From RI-106 sp964496875 (GTDB lineage: Bacteria > Cyanobacteriota > Vampirovibrionia > Obscuribacterales > Obscuribacteraceae): a stretch of DNA of 64,000 nt. Shown here piece after piece: positions 44,400 through 53,891 of the stretch. Position numbers and translations under genes: made by a program. The DNA lies in the NCBI GenBank assembly GCA_964496875.1, contig CAZCBH010000011.1, positions 1 through 64,000 on the forward strand, read 5' to 3'. A model generated the notes under the pieces. That model did no database searches, was not told the origin of the DNA, and was given only the letters and a program-made list of their open reading frames with translations. Each line of letters opens with the position of its first letter. Within the stretch, counting starts at the first letter, position 1.

Positions 44400-46466
44400 C
44401 TACTTCAACTTGCCGGTTTTTTCGTTTACTCTTTCATATTTGCCACTAATCGTCAGTCCTCCATCGAAATTGCTCATCGCCTGGCGGATCTCTTTACACT
44501 CGCTCGAGTCTTTTCCATACAGAGAGTCTGCCATATCCAGGGCGCTCTCTTGATAAATCTCGGCTTCGGTCTCGTTTTCTTGCAGTTTACAGATTTTATA
44601 GAGTTCGACCAGGGTCTCTATAATGTCGGCGTGTTCGTTGCCCAGGATTTTGTAACGCATCTCGAGAACCCGTTTACAGATATTTTCGGCTTCTTGATAC
44701 TTGCCGCCTTTTAGAAGAAGGTGGCTGAGCTGCATAAGTAGAATAAGTGTTTCGGGATGGTCTTCGTCGAAGAGAAGCTCGGTAATTCTGATGGCGCGCC
44801 GCATGGCCGCCTCGGATTTTTCATAATCCTCCGTGCGGGCAAGCAATGCGCCTATTTTGCGGAGCAGGCCGATAATCGCTTTTTTCGGAGGGCTTTTCAA
44901 CTTTTCCATAGAGGTCAGGCACTGTTGATACAGGTCTTCGGCCACGTCATATTCGCCATTTTCCACCAGCCTCTCAGCCAGCAGTTTGACCTTGCCGAGC
45001 AGACGGCGAAATTTGTCCGATTCGGTATCGTTCAAAGTCTTTTTGAAAGTCCGCATCACATATGGTGCGGCAACAGTAAGATAACCTTGCTCTATCAACA
45101 GGTCGGAGAGTTCGTCCACCACCCCGAGGACATCGTCATGCTCGGGACCGAGGTAACTTTCGTAGTCCTCCAGTACCTCTCTGTAGATGGCGGTGGCTTC
45201 CATCTTATCGCCCTGGCGCAGAAGCACCCGCGCCAGTGATCTCATATGTTCCGATTTATTCAGTTCGTCCCGGGTCTCTTCGTGCTCACAAAGCTCTATC
45301 AGGCGACGATAGAGAGATTCGAGACCCTTCCAGTTGAGGGTGGCTTCATAGACCGGTATGAGAAGCAAGAGGGTCTTGTGCAACTCTTTTCCCGATTGGT
45401 GCGAGGCAATGCGCTCGAGAAAGCGAGCCGTATCGGCTGGCTTGTCCATAGCCTGGCAGATGGTGGAGAGCTTGGAGAGAATCTGGAAGCAATGTTCGTC
45501 TTTTTCACCCAGGGTCTTGGTTGTAATGTCCAGAGCTCTTTCATATAGGGTCTTAGCTTCCTGGAGCTTGCCCTGCTCGCTGTATAAATCTGCCAGTTTG
45601 ATGCTGGAGTCCGCGACTTCTGCGGTTTCTGTACCGTGCAGTTTTTCTCGAATCGAATTGGATCTTTCTAGAAACTCTTCTGCTTCTACCGGTCTGCCCT
45701 GTTTAAGGGCAATCTGGGCGAGCGCGTCGATAATCTCTGCCACATCCTCGTGTTCGTCACCAAGAGAGTTCTCCAGGGCGACCAGAGACTGTTTGTAATA
45801 GATTTCGGCTCTATCTAAATCGCCATTGGCTTTGTGGCTATCGGCGATGCCCTCTAAGGCCCAGCCGACAAGCTCGTTTCCCTTGCCCGAGATTGCTATA
45901 TCTTGCAGAATAGATGTAGCCCCGCTGCTGGGATATGCCACCGCCAGTCGTATCGCGATTTCATCGTTGCCCAGCCTGCGAATGGCAGAAATAAGCGCGC
46001 TTTTCTTCTCTTCTTCGTCATCTAACAATGCTACGAACTTATCTACGGCAGCCATCTCTTCGAATTTAGACTTTAGTTCTAATAGGGTTTCTTTTATCTC
46101 TAGTATCTCTTCACTCGACTCCGTTTTAATCACCGGCGATCTTTCTTTCAGAAGAGGTTCCAGCTTTTTCAACAGGTCATCGGTATTCTGACTCGGACCA
46201 TTGTCCGAAATCGCTCTTATGCCTTCTTCGCTGAGGCGATTGAGCTGTGACTCGACCTGTTGTTTCTGACCCTCGACTATTCTTTCGATGGTGCCTATGG
46301 TTTTGGCAAAATCAACGCTGTCTCTGGAGCCGGCCAGCTCTTTTAGCTCTTTGACCAGAGTCTCTCTTTGCAGGCGTTCGTACTCGAACCGCTGCCGGAC
46401 GATGACAACCAGAAAGATTGTCATCCCCAAAGATAAGATGCTGATTGTGAGGCTGATTAGCTCCAT
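44400..46466 (-). CDS. Membrane-anchored TPR protein
   Basis: 688 residues from ATG 46466, one base after the stop of the HPt gene, so translation is probably coupled. One N-terminal transmembrane helix (about 5-23, LTISILSLGMTIFLVVIV), a coiled-coil stretch to about 150, then many TPR repeats of the 42-residue kinesin-light-chain type (for example RAEIYYKQSLVALENSLGDE, LYERALDITTKTLGEKDEHC). These repeats bind peptides or partner proteins. Placed between the phosphorelay genes and the two membrane kinases, it may be the scaffold that links them at the inner membrane; this is inference. Confidence 0.8.
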   Translation of the reverse strand: MELISLTISILSLGMTIFLVVIVRQRFEYERLQRETLVKELKELAGSRDSVDFAKTIGTIERIVEGQKQQVESQLNRLSEEGIRAISDNGPSQNTDDLLKKLEPLLKERSPVIKTESSEEILEIKETLLELKSKFEEMAAVDKFVALLDDEEEKKSALISAIRRLGNDEIAIRLAVAYPSSGATSILQDIAISGKGNELVGWALEGIADSHKANGDLDRAEIYYKQSLVALENSLGDEHEDVAEIIDALAQIALKQGRPVEAEEFLERSNSIREKLHGTETAEVADSSIKLADLYSEQGKLQEAKTLYERALDITTKTLGEKDEHCFQILSKLSTICQAMDKPADTARFLERIASHQSGKELHKTLLLLIPVYEATLNWKGLESLYRRLIELCEHEETRDELNKSEHMRSLARVLLRQGDKMEATAIYREVLEDYESYLGPEHDDVLGVVDELSDLLIEQGYLTVAAPYVMRTFKKTLNDTESDKFRRLLGKVKLLAERLVENGEYDVAEDLYQQCLTSMEKLKSPPKKAIIGLLRKIGALLARTEDYEKSEAAMRRAIRITELLFDEDHPETLILLMQLSHLLLKGGKYQEAENICKRVLEMRYKILGNEHADIIETLVELYKICKLQENETEAEIYQESALDMADSLYGKDSSECKEIRQAMSNFDGGLTISGKYERVNEKTGKLK

Positions 46467-46467
46467 A

Positions 46468-46833
46468 TCACTCGCTGGTGTAGTCGACAATCAGGCTTCT
46501 GGTTCTGTCATAGACAGATTTGAAACCTGCCACCTCGGACTGGATTCCCTCCCAGTTGTCGGACCGGGCACAATCTTCCAGGGCTGATGCCCTTTCTTCT
46601 AGCGGATGCGCATTGATGACACGGCTGCATCCTTTGACCATATGGGCGCAGGAACGGACCGCTTCGGCATCACCAGCGGCAAGGGCAGCTTCTAGCCCTT
46701 CGAAGGCATTGGCGGTGTCTTCCAGAAAAGCCAGAGCAAGCTCCCGGGCTGTTTCTTCGTCAAAATCCTCAATCAGTTCGCTGAGATTCGCCAGCTCTCT
46801 TTCGTCCATGGTCGAGTTAGGCTCGGAGATCAT
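46468..46833 (-). CDS. Stand-alone histidine phosphotransfer (HPt) protein
   Basis: 121 residues, a four-helix HPt domain. The phospho-acceptor is His64 in SCAHMVKGCS, the classic H.(L/V)KG motif. The preceding helix LALAFLEDTANAFEGLEAAL and the following helix match the family. It overlaps the hybrid gene by ATGA, so it is made with that protein, whose own HPt-like domain lacks the His. It would carry phosphate between CheA and/or the receivers of this locus. It is cytosolic. Confidence 0.9.
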   Translation of the reverse strand: MISEPNSTMDERELANLSELIEDFDEETARELALAFLEDTANAFEGLEAALAAGDAEAVRSCAHMVKGCSRVINAHPLEERASALEDCARSDNWEGIQSEVAGFKSVYDRTRSLIVDYTSE

Positions 46834-49295
46834 TTGGAAATCAAAGAATCATCGGGACAGACTTTCTTTAGCTCTTCCTGGGTCTGGACGAAGATCGCTT
46901 TGAGGCGCATGTATTTGACCCTCACTTGCGTCCAGTCCTCTTTCTCCGCCAGTTCGATGATGTCGGAGGTCAATCGAGTCATCAGTTTCATGCCTAAAGC
47001 AGCACAGGGACCCTTGACCGCGTTGGCGAAGTGAATGACCGAATCGGAATCTTTTTCATCGATGGCCAGCTGCATACATTCTATGTAAGCGGCCATGTTG
47101 GAGAGGAAGAGTCGGCTTATCTCCTCCACCTCTTCTTGTCCGTAGAGTTTGAGCATAGAGTTTATGTCGAGCGGCTCTACGTCGGAATGCAGATCTTCGT
47201 CCTCCGGCAATTCGACGTTGCCCCGGCTTTTCTCCTGGGCAGATACGATGGAGCGCTCGATTGCCTCTTTGAGCTCTTTGCGGCTGGAGCCTTTAGTGAT
47301 GTAGTCATCCATACCGGCGGCGATGCACCTTTCGCGGTCGCCTTCCCGGTCATAGGATGTGAGGGCGATGATAGGCACCCGGCGATGGGAGTAGGCTTCT
47401 GCTGTTCTGATTTTGCTGGCTGCCTCGAAGCCGTTCATAACAGGCATGTCGCAGTCCATCAAGATAACCTGATACTGCATTTTCTCCATGGCTTCCAGGG
47501 CCTCTTTACCGTTGTTTGCCACGTCCGCATCGTATCCCAGGCGCTTCAAGTGGAGTAGCAGGAGTTTCTGGTTGACGGGGATATCATCTACTACGAGAAC
47601 TTTGTTATGTAGGGGCTCTTCCGAAACGGTTTCGGTGGTGCTGTAATTGACCACCATAGACTCGGAGCCATCCCCTTCTTCGTCTCCCATGTAGCTGGCA
47701 TCCAGTTCGTTGGGACCGCCGATGGCGGCATAGGTGCCCGAGGTGCGGGGTCTTCTCTTCTTGTTTTTCTTGCCGAAGAGGGTCTTCAGTAAGGATTTGC
47801 CGCCTTTGACCTCTTCTCTCTGTTTAGATTCGGGTTCGGGTTCGGGCTCGGGCTCAGGTCCTTCCTCTTCGATGCTCTCTTCGAGATGCTCGTATTCGGC
47901 TTCGATAGTATGCTCTTCTTCTTCTTCTTCTTCTTCTTCTTCTTCTTCTTCCGGCTCCAGCTCTTTTTCTGCTTGAGGAGCTTCATCTTCAACGTAGCTA
48001 TATTCGGTTTCGATACTGGGCTCCCGTTCTTCGGCTACTTGTGCAGGGGCCTCTTCAGCTTCCTGCTCCTCGAACTGTTGCTCTATTTCGTTGATCTCAG
48101 CAAAAATCTGTTCGGTTTCTTTTACAGATTCGGGGTCGGTCTCGTCGTGAGCTTCTATAGATTCCGGACGAACCACTTCGTCCTCTTCCCAGGCGGAGCT
48201 GGTAGTCTCATCGTTCTGGGTGTACTCTTCCCAGAGGTTCTGACCATAGTCTTCGCTGTCCACCACTTCCGGCCAGGGAAGGTTCTCTTCTTCTTCGCCC
48301 GCACTGGCATCGGTTCTTGCTTCGGTGAGGTCGGCCATTTTTCCGAACAGAGATTCTTGTTCGGATTCGGATGAACGCGTAGTCTCTTCGATGTATTCTT
48401 CTTCTTCTTCTTCTTCTTCTTCTTCTGGCAGCGATTCCGGATAAGACGGCACTTCAAATGAAACTTCGAGTTCTTCAGGCTCTGATTCGATTTCCGGAAT
48501 CGCGCTCTTCTCTTCGCTCGTCGACAGCGATTCGGAATCTGCGTATTCCTCTTCAGTGTGACGAGCTATGGACTTTTTTAAATGACTTTGCTCCTCTTCA
48601 TCTTCAGATTGGGGGGATCTGTCTGATAAAAGCCTCTGGACTCCGGTTTTGGATAACTTGCTGGCGAGGTCCTGCAACTGATCCTGGGTGCTTCCCACCT
48701 GGGCAATCTGACTGCTTATGGTCTGGCAGAGATTCTCGATGGACTCTTCCAGGACGACTTCTTCGGTGGTGTCCAGCATGAAGAGCATGGCGCCGCCGAC
48801 CGAGTGATCGCTATTTAGAAACGGGGTGGCGGAGAAGGTAATCCAGCTTCCGTTGGCTTCACCGGCATGCTTGAGGTGCAGGCGCTGATCTGTGACTGCC
48901 TCTCCCGATAAGGCTATGCTCCAGGGCAGTGAATCGGAGTTGACGAAGTTACCGCTCTCGTCTTCGAATCGCAGGGACGCGTCGCTTCGGTTGAGGATGA
49001 AGTTATAGCCCAGGATTTCGCCAGCGGTCTGGTTGTGAAGCAGGAACTTGCCGTGGGGACCGATTAAAACGGCTCCCAGAACGGAGTTCTCTAGAATTTC
49101 GCTGACTACGCCGGGAAACCTGGATAGACCCTGGTCGAGAGAGTCTGCCGAGTTCATCAATGATGATATGGCATGGGTGGCTTCTGCCAGACCCGGCCTG
49201 GCTTCCACCGATGATCTAATCGTTTCGACCGTTTCATTTAACTCGTTAAGTCTGGCTTTTAGCGACTCAACGTGCCGACTCCAGTCATTTGTCAT
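46830..49295 (-). CDS. PAS-receiver hybrid with long acidic linker and degenerate HPt
   Basis: 821 residues. The N-terminus is a coiled coil (1-65) followed by a PAS-like domain (about 68-185, ENSVLGAVLIGPHGKFLLHN). A low-complexity acidic linker of about 350 residues contains two poly-Glu runs. A receiver domain (about 570-685) has VLVVDD, the acceptor Asp in ILMDCDMPVMNG, and ALTS. The C-terminal four-helix domain (about 710-815) looks like an HPt, but the acceptor His is Asn in FANAVKGPC (about residue 758). There is no histidine-kinase domain. It should accept phosphate at the receiver and bind partners through the HPt-like end. It is followed at once by a separate, intact HPt gene. Confidence 0.82.
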   Translation of the reverse strand: MTNDWSRHVESLKARLNELNETVETIRSSVEARPGLAEATHAISSLMNSADSLDQGLSRFPGVVSEILENSVLGAVLIGPHGKFLLHNQTAGEILGYNFILNRSDASLRFEDESGNFVNSDSLPWSIALSGEAVTDQRLHLKHAGEANGSWITFSATPFLNSDHSVGGAMLFMLDTTEEVVLEESIENLCQTISSQIAQVGSTQDQLQDLASKLSKTGVQRLLSDRSPQSEDEEEQSHLKKSIARHTEEEYADSESLSTSEEKSAIPEIESEPEELEVSFEVPSYPESLPEEEEEEEEEEYIEETTRSSESEQESLFGKMADLTEARTDASAGEEEENLPWPEVVDSEDYGQNLWEEYTQNDETTSSAWEEDEVVRPESIEAHDETDPESVKETEQIFAEINEIEQQFEEQEAEEAPAQVAEEREPSIETEYSYVEDEAPQAEKELEPEEEEEEEEEEEEEHTIEAEYEHLEESIEEEGPEPEPEPEPESKQREEVKGGKSLLKTLFGKKNKKRRPRTSGTYAAIGGPNELDASYMGDEEGDGSESMVVNYSTTETVSEEPLHNKVLVVDDIPVNQKLLLLHLKRLGYDADVANNGKEALEAMEKMQYQVILMDCDMPVMNGFEAASKIRTAEAYSHRRVPIIALTSYDREGDRERCIAAGMDDYITKGSSRKELKEAIERSIVSAQEKSRGNVELPEDEDLHSDVEPLDINSMLKLYGQEEVEEISRLFLSNMAAYIECMQLAIDEKDSDSVIHFANAVKGPCAALGMKLMTRLTSDIIELAEKEDWTQVRVKYMRLKAIFVQTQEELKKVCPDDSLISK
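47914..47952. repeat. CTT/GAA microsatellite coding for poly-Glu
   Basis: About 13 triplet units in the acidic linker of the hybrid protein, encoding a run of Glu on the minus strand. Length change would keep frame. A second similar tract lies at 48396-48426. Confidence 0.9.
48396..48426. repeat. Second CTT/GAA microsatellite in the hybrid gene
   Basis: About ten TTC units encoding another poly-Glu run in the same acidic linker, ending in EEEYIEE on the coding strand. It is in frame. Confidence 0.88.
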
Positions 49296-49407
49296 TCTGG
49301 CTTTCCTTATGCTTGAAAACTTTGCTGTGCTAGCGCCCGATCAAAGGCTCACAAATACCTTGTACCCGCTTAAAATGGAAAGAAACATATATCTAGAGGC
49401 CTCTGAT

Positions 49408-49935
49408 TCAACCCTCTTTTTGTATTCTGCAAAGGCTGTGGTAGAGGGAATAGATTAAATTTGCCGCTTTCTGAGAATCGATTTCGACTTCTTTTGGACC
49501 GTTTTCAGTGAGGAGAGTGATCATTCTGGTGTCTGTGACGTTTGCTTCCAGGGGATTTTTCAAGGCGCCAAGAAGTCTATCGGCAAGGTAGTCTGCGGGC
49601 ATGGACTTGAGCAGAAAATCATCGGCTCCGGCGTTTATTATCTCGACGACCTCTTCTGGATCGAGCACCGTGCTCATCAAAATCACTTTGATATTACCGG
49701 TGGTGAGAGAGGACTTGAGCTTGCGACAGAGTTCATAGCCGTTCATAGAAGGCATGTTGACATCAGACAGCACCAGTACCGGTCTCTCCTCTTCGATCAT
49801 TGCCAGTGCCTTTTCGGCGCTCTTAGCCAGTTTCGTCTTCAACCCCTTCTTCTGGAAAGAATGCTGATAGAGCATGGCCTGGGTTACGGTGTCTTCCACC
49901 AGGAGGATATAGTCGCTATCTGAGGCTTCGGTCAT
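49408..49935 (-). CDS. Single-domain response regulator with short C-terminal extension
   Basis: 175 residues. The receiver domain (about 8-128) has the acidic pair VED, the acceptor Asp in VLSDVNMPSMNG, Thr/Ser in LMSTV and Lys in LLKSM. The last 45 residues (after ALKNPLE) are not a DNA-binding domain. It is thus CheY-like, but lacks flagellar context. It lies 27 bp after cheB and 112 bp before the hybrid gene; that 112-bp space is the largest inside the cluster's core and might hold an internal promoter. It probably takes phosphate from CheA. Confidence 0.88.
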   Translation of the reverse strand: MTEASDSDYILLVEDTVTQAMLYQHSFQKKGLKTKLAKSAEKALAMIEEERPVLVLSDVNMPSMNGYELCRKLKSSLTTGNIKVILMSTVLDPEEVVEIINAGADDFLLKSMPADYLADRLLGALKNPLEANVTDTRMITLLTENGPKEVEIDSQKAANLIYSLYHSLCRIQKEG

Positions 49936-49962
49936 GGATGCTGTATTCTCCTGCTTCCCTTT

Positions 49963-51033
49963 CTATCCCTGAGTTTTGCGAGTCTCTTCGGCCAACTGTC
50001 GCAGCAGGTCGGCGATGGACTCGGCGCTGGCTACGTGATCGGCCGCCCCCAGTTTTATCGCTTCACCGGGCATGCCATGTACAATCGAACTCTCTTTATC
50101 TTGCGCGACGGTCTTTCCACCACGTTCCTGAATGAGCTTCAGCTCCCGAGCACCGTCCCTGCCCATGCCGCTCAAGAGGATCGCTATCGCCCTGTCTCCG
50201 TAGACTTTCGAGACACTCTCGAATAGATATGAGACCGAAGGGCGGACACCGTTTATGTATTCCTGATTGGTTATTGCAAAACGACCGGAGGCGGTGATGC
50301 CTGTCTGATAGTTATCCGGGCAGACATAAGCGGTGGAGGGCTCCAGGCTTTTGCTGTTCTCCGCGATTTTTACGTTGTATCCCGTGGTGGACTTGAGCCA
50401 GCTTGCAAAGCCTTCTACAAAACCTTCGGCGATGTGCTGGGCTATTACGATAGGAACCGGGAACTGGTCTGGGAGCGCTTTTAGAATCGTTTGTATTACC
50501 GTGGGACCGCCGGTGGAGGCACCAATGGCGATGATTTTGTTCCTTTTGAAAGCTCTCAGTGAGCCAGAGCTTATCTCCCCACCGATTTGTTTTACAGCAC
50601 TTTTAAGCTCTGTCAGGTCTCTTCTGGTCACCAGTTTGATCTCGGACATAAGCTTTACCGTGGAGATGAGCTGGTTCCTGAGGCGCTGGTAATCTTCGTG
50701 ACCTGAGCCCACCGGTTTCTCTATGGCGGCAAGCGCTCCTGCTTCCAGCAGGTCGAAGGACTTCACCACCGATGATCTCTCGTCGACACCGCTGACTACA
50801 ACAATCGGTACCGGACTCTCTTTCATGACAAAACGAGTCAACCCCAGACCATCCATCTTGGGAAGCTGAATGTCGATGGTGATCAGGTCGGGTTTCTCTT
50901 CTTTCAAAACTTCCATGGCCTCTTCTGCCGATGCGAGAACTCTTGTCACTGAAATATCCGCATCGCTCTCCAGAATCTCTTTCAAGAGAACCTGTATCAC
51001 CGGCGAATCCTCGACTATCATAACTTTTATCAA
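49963..51033 (-). CDS. cheB: Chemoreceptor methylesterase CheB
   Basis: 356 residues. N-terminal receiver (1-120: VEDSP, acceptor Asp54 in ITIDIQLPKMDG, VVSGV, EKPVG). A linker leads to the C-terminal methylesterase/deamidase (about 165-350) with the catalytic triad Ser in IGASTGGP, His in IAQHIAEGF and Asp in LSGMGRDGA. It removes methyl groups from receptor glutamates, countering CheR. It lies 14 bp after cheA. The presence of both CheB and CheR means this system can adapt, unlike minimal chemosensory arrays. Confidence 0.95.
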   Translation of the reverse strand: MIKVMIVEDSPVIQVLLKEILESDADISVTRVLASAEEAMEVLKEEKPDLITIDIQLPKMDGLGLTRFVMKESPVPIVVVSGVDERSSVVKSFDLLEAGALAAIEKPVGSGHEDYQRLRNQLISTVKLMSEIKLVTRRDLTELKSAVKQIGGEISSGSLRAFKRNKIIAIGASTGGPTVIQTILKALPDQFPVPIVIAQHIAEGFVEGFASWLKSTTGYNVKIAENSKSLEPSTAYVCPDNYQTGITASGRFAITNQEYINGVRPSVSYLFESVSKVYGDRAIAILLSGMGRDGARELKLIQERGGKTVAQDKESSIVHGMPGEAIKLGAADHVASAESIADLLRQLAEETRKTQG

Positions 51034-51047
51034 AATTCAGATAGACC

Positions 51048-53324
51048 TCAGATCAAGCGCTCGACCATGTCGAGTAGATTGGACTTCTCGAAATTGCTTT
51101 TGACGAAATAGGCGCTGGCACCAACCTCGACGCCACGTTTTCGGTCTTCGAGGGACGCCAGGGAAGTAACCACAATAATCGGAATATTGGGACGCTCCGA
51201 CTCGTGGCGAATTTTTGCCGTGAGCTCGAAGCCGTTCATGCGTGGCATCTCGACGTCGGTGACGACCAGATCGAACTCTGTCTGTCTGTATTTGTCGAAG
51301 CCGTCCGAACCGTCTGCTGCCACCATTACTTCATAACCTGCCGATTCGAGAATATTTTTTAGCAGCACCCTTGCGGTTATCGAGTCTTCCACTACCAGAA
51401 TTCGTTTTTTCGAACGCTCTTCTCTATCCGAGGTCGTTTTGGAAAGCGGCCTGGAATCAAGCGGAGATTCGCCTGTCAGGGCGCCGACTAGATAAGGCGA
51501 GGTCAAGACATCTTTCATGTTTATAACCACGGCCAGGTCGCCGGTTTTTAGCTGGGTGGCGCCGGCGATATTTCTGACTCTGGTCAGGGGGGCGGGCAGG
51601 TTCTTGACCGCCACCTCTTGCTCTCCGGAAACCTCTTCAACGGTGAGGGCTATGGGATAATCCGAGGTGCCTACGATAAGCGCAATCGATTCTTCGAGAC
51701 TGAGCTTCGATTCGATCTGAAGAATATCCGCCAGCCTGATAATAGGAAGCAGTCGGTCGTTATAGTTCAAGGTCCATTTGCCCTGCAGCATTCGCACATC
51801 TTGATCCTGTAAACGTACTGCAGAGTTTATAGCAATGGTAGGCACCACCATGGTCTGATTGCCGATTCTGGCGGTGATGCCGACCATGGTGGCACGCCGG
51901 ACCGGGACCATAATAGTGAACTTCGTCTCTTGACCGGGAATCGAAGAGATTGTGACGGTGCCGTTCAATCTCTCCACAGTCTCTTTGACGATGGTAAGAC
52001 CGAGTCCCCGACCAGATATCGCGCTGACCTCATCTCTGGTCGAAAATGACGAGCGGAAAAGCAATCCGAGAATCTGTTCTTCATTGAAGTTGTCCAGCAT
52101 CTCTTTGCGAACCAGTCTTTTTTCGAGCGCCGAATTCTTTATTTTCTCCACATCGATACCGCGACCGTCGTCCCGGACTTCTATTTTTACTTTGCCGCTT
52201 CCGACAGGCTCCAGCGATATAAAGACAGTAGCCGTCGGGCTTTTGCCGCAGGCGGCTCTCTCTTCTCCAGTCTCGATGCCGTGGTCGATACAATTGCGGA
52301 TCAGGTGGATAATGGGGTCTTTGAGTTCGTCTAGAATATTTCTATCTATTTGAACGTCCGCGCCCTGGATATCCAGCTCTACTTGTTTGTTCTGTTGTTT
52401 GCCGATATCCCAGACAATGCGGGAGAGAAGATTGTTCATGATCTCGAATGGAACCATGGTGAGCTCACGACCACGGTCGAGCAGCGAGTCGACCAGATTA
52501 TGAATGGTGCGTTCGTCCGCCACCACGGATTTTTCGATAGAGTTGAGAGTCTCCAGCATCTTGGCGACGAAGCTGTCGTGCATGTCCACGAACTCTCTGA
52601 GATCCGTCAGTCTTCTGCTGTTACCTCCATTGCTGCTGTCGCTGCCTGCTTCCGTCTGGGTGAGGTTCTCTACCTCCGGTCTCAACCTCTGCCAGCGCCT
52701 GGACCACTGGTTCAAAACCGACTGAATCTCGGACAGTTCAGACAGTCGCTGTTCGGAAGCCAGTTTTGCATAGACCAGCTCTTCGGAGAGTTTGACATAA
52801 TTCTCGAGCTGTTCGACCGGAAGTCTTATCGAACCGGCACCGCTCGCTCTAGTCCTGGGAGCGCGCATTTCGGCGCTGTCTTCCTCCGGTGCTTCGTCTT
52901 TCGGGCTTACAGTGGTCAGGGGAGTGGTGACTGTCCTGTCTCCTTCCAACTCTTTGAGGGCGCTGAGCAGATCATCGAGATCTTCTCGGAAGCCTTCTTT
53001 GCCGAGTTCGTCCACTGTTCTCTGAAACATTACTCGGGCTGTGTTCAGAATCGCCATGGTGGTATCAGAAATTCGCGACTGCTTGTGCTTGACGAGAATC
53101 GATTCGATAAGCTGACAGCATTTTTCGACTTTGCCAAGATTTACTGCCCGGGAAGAGCCTTTTAGGCTATGGAAGATGCGCAGTAGTTTTTCGACAGATT
53201 CGGTGGTGCTCTCCGGATTTTTGTCGATTGAAAGAAGATTGACACTGATATTTTGAAGATGCTCATTGGCTTCTTCTTTGAAAGCGGTTTGCAAAACGGC
53301 GATAAACTCCGGATCCATGGTCAT
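51048..53324 (-). CDS. cheA: Hybrid chemosensory histidine kinase CheA with C-terminal receiver
   Basis: 758 residues: P1 HPt with acceptor His52 in RIFHSLKGSSRAV, a linker without an obvious P2, a P3 dimerisation helix (about 165-300), a P4 ATPase (HLIRNCIDHGIE, DDGRGID, GRGLGLTIVKETVERL), a P5 CheW-like domain (about 485-620) and a receiver (about 635-758, acceptor Asp in LVVTDVEMPRMNG). CheA-REC fusions are typical of non-flagellar chemosensory classes, where the fused receiver acts as a phosphate sink or relay. The gene directly follows a cheW with no spacer. Confidence 0.95.
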   Translation of the reverse strand: MTMDPEFIAVLQTAFKEEANEHLQNISVNLLSIDKNPESTTESVEKLLRIFHSLKGSSRAVNLGKVEKCCQLIESILVKHKQSRISDTTMAILNTARVMFQRTVDELGKEGFREDLDDLLSALKELEGDRTVTTPLTTVSPKDEAPEEDSAEMRAPRTRASGAGSIRLPVEQLENYVKLSEELVYAKLASEQRLSELSEIQSVLNQWSRRWQRLRPEVENLTQTEAGSDSSNGGNSRRLTDLREFVDMHDSFVAKMLETLNSIEKSVVADERTIHNLVDSLLDRGRELTMVPFEIMNNLLSRIVWDIGKQQNKQVELDIQGADVQIDRNILDELKDPIIHLIRNCIDHGIETGEERAACGKSPTATVFISLEPVGSGKVKIEVRDDGRGIDVEKIKNSALEKRLVRKEMLDNFNEEQILGLLFRSSFSTRDEVSAISGRGLGLTIVKETVERLNGTVTISSIPGQETKFTIMVPVRRATMVGITARIGNQTMVVPTIAINSAVRLQDQDVRMLQGKWTLNYNDRLLPIIRLADILQIESKLSLEESIALIVGTSDYPIALTVEEVSGEQEVAVKNLPAPLTRVRNIAGATQLKTGDLAVVINMKDVLTSPYLVGALTGESPLDSRPLSKTTSDREERSKKRILVVEDSITARVLLKNILESAGYEVMVAADGSDGFDKYRQTEFDLVVTDVEMPRMNGFELTAKIRHESERPNIPIIVVTSLASLEDRKRGVEVGASAYFVKSNFEKSNLLDMVERLI

Positions 53325-53891
53325 CTACTGATTGACCTCCAGGGCATCTATCGAAAGAAGGCTTTCGCCGTTGATAATGATGGTTGCATCACCAGTAATA
53401 CCGGCTACATACTGTCTGGGAATATTCGAAAGTATGATACTGGCCGGTTGAATGTCGTCATCGGCGATGAATTCTAATCCGAGTACATCGTCGGTGATCA
53501 GCGCGATTTGAAAGTCTTCTCTTTTTGCGATTATCGCTTTGTCAGAACCGAGGACAGAATTCTCCTGGAGATTGAAGAGATGACGCAGGTCAATCACCGT
53601 GGTCAGTGCCCCGCGCAAACTGATGATGCCTACGATGTAAGGCGGTGTCTCCGGAACAGGTAAGATCGACTTCAGTTGAAAGACCTCGTCGGTATATCCG
53701 ATGTCGAAAGCGAATCGCTGTTTGGCTATCTCGAAAAGAACATACTGTTTGCCCGGTGGGATAGCTGGTTTGTCCAGCGGTCTTGCCAGCTGTACTGCTC
53801 TTCTCCTAAGAATGCCGCGTCGCAAGTACTCATCGAGCTTACGCTTGAGGATTTCCTGCTGGACGTTCTCTTTACTATGCTCGTCGGTCAT
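53325..53891 (-). CDS. cheW: CheW-like coupling protein with N-terminal extension
   Basis: 188 residues. A charged N-terminal extension of about 45 residues (LDEYLRRGILRRRAVQLARP) precedes a CheW domain (about 48-185: YVLFEIAKQRFAFDI, YIVGIISLRGALTTVIDLR, LGLEFIADDDI). The GIISLRG.....IDL signature of CheW is clear. It couples receptors to CheA. The ATG overlaps the cheR stop (ATGA) and the gene ends right at the cheA start, so cheR-cheW-cheA is a tightly coupled translation unit. Confidence 0.9.
   Translation of the reverse strand: MTDEHSKENVQQEILKRKLDEYLRRGILRRRAVQLARPLDKPAIPPGKQYVLFEIAKQRFAFDIGYTDEVFQLKSILPVPETPPYIVGIISLRGALTTVIDLRHLFNLQENSVLGSDKAIIAKREDFQIALITDDVLGLEFIADDDIQPASIILSNIPRQYVAGITGDATIIINGESLLSIDALEVNQ

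Noticed and set aside
47886..48374. Plus-strand frame with poly-Phe opposite the hybrid regulator
   Set aside because: It is the antisense reading of the GAA microsatellite; the minus-strand gene has clear PAS and receiver domains.
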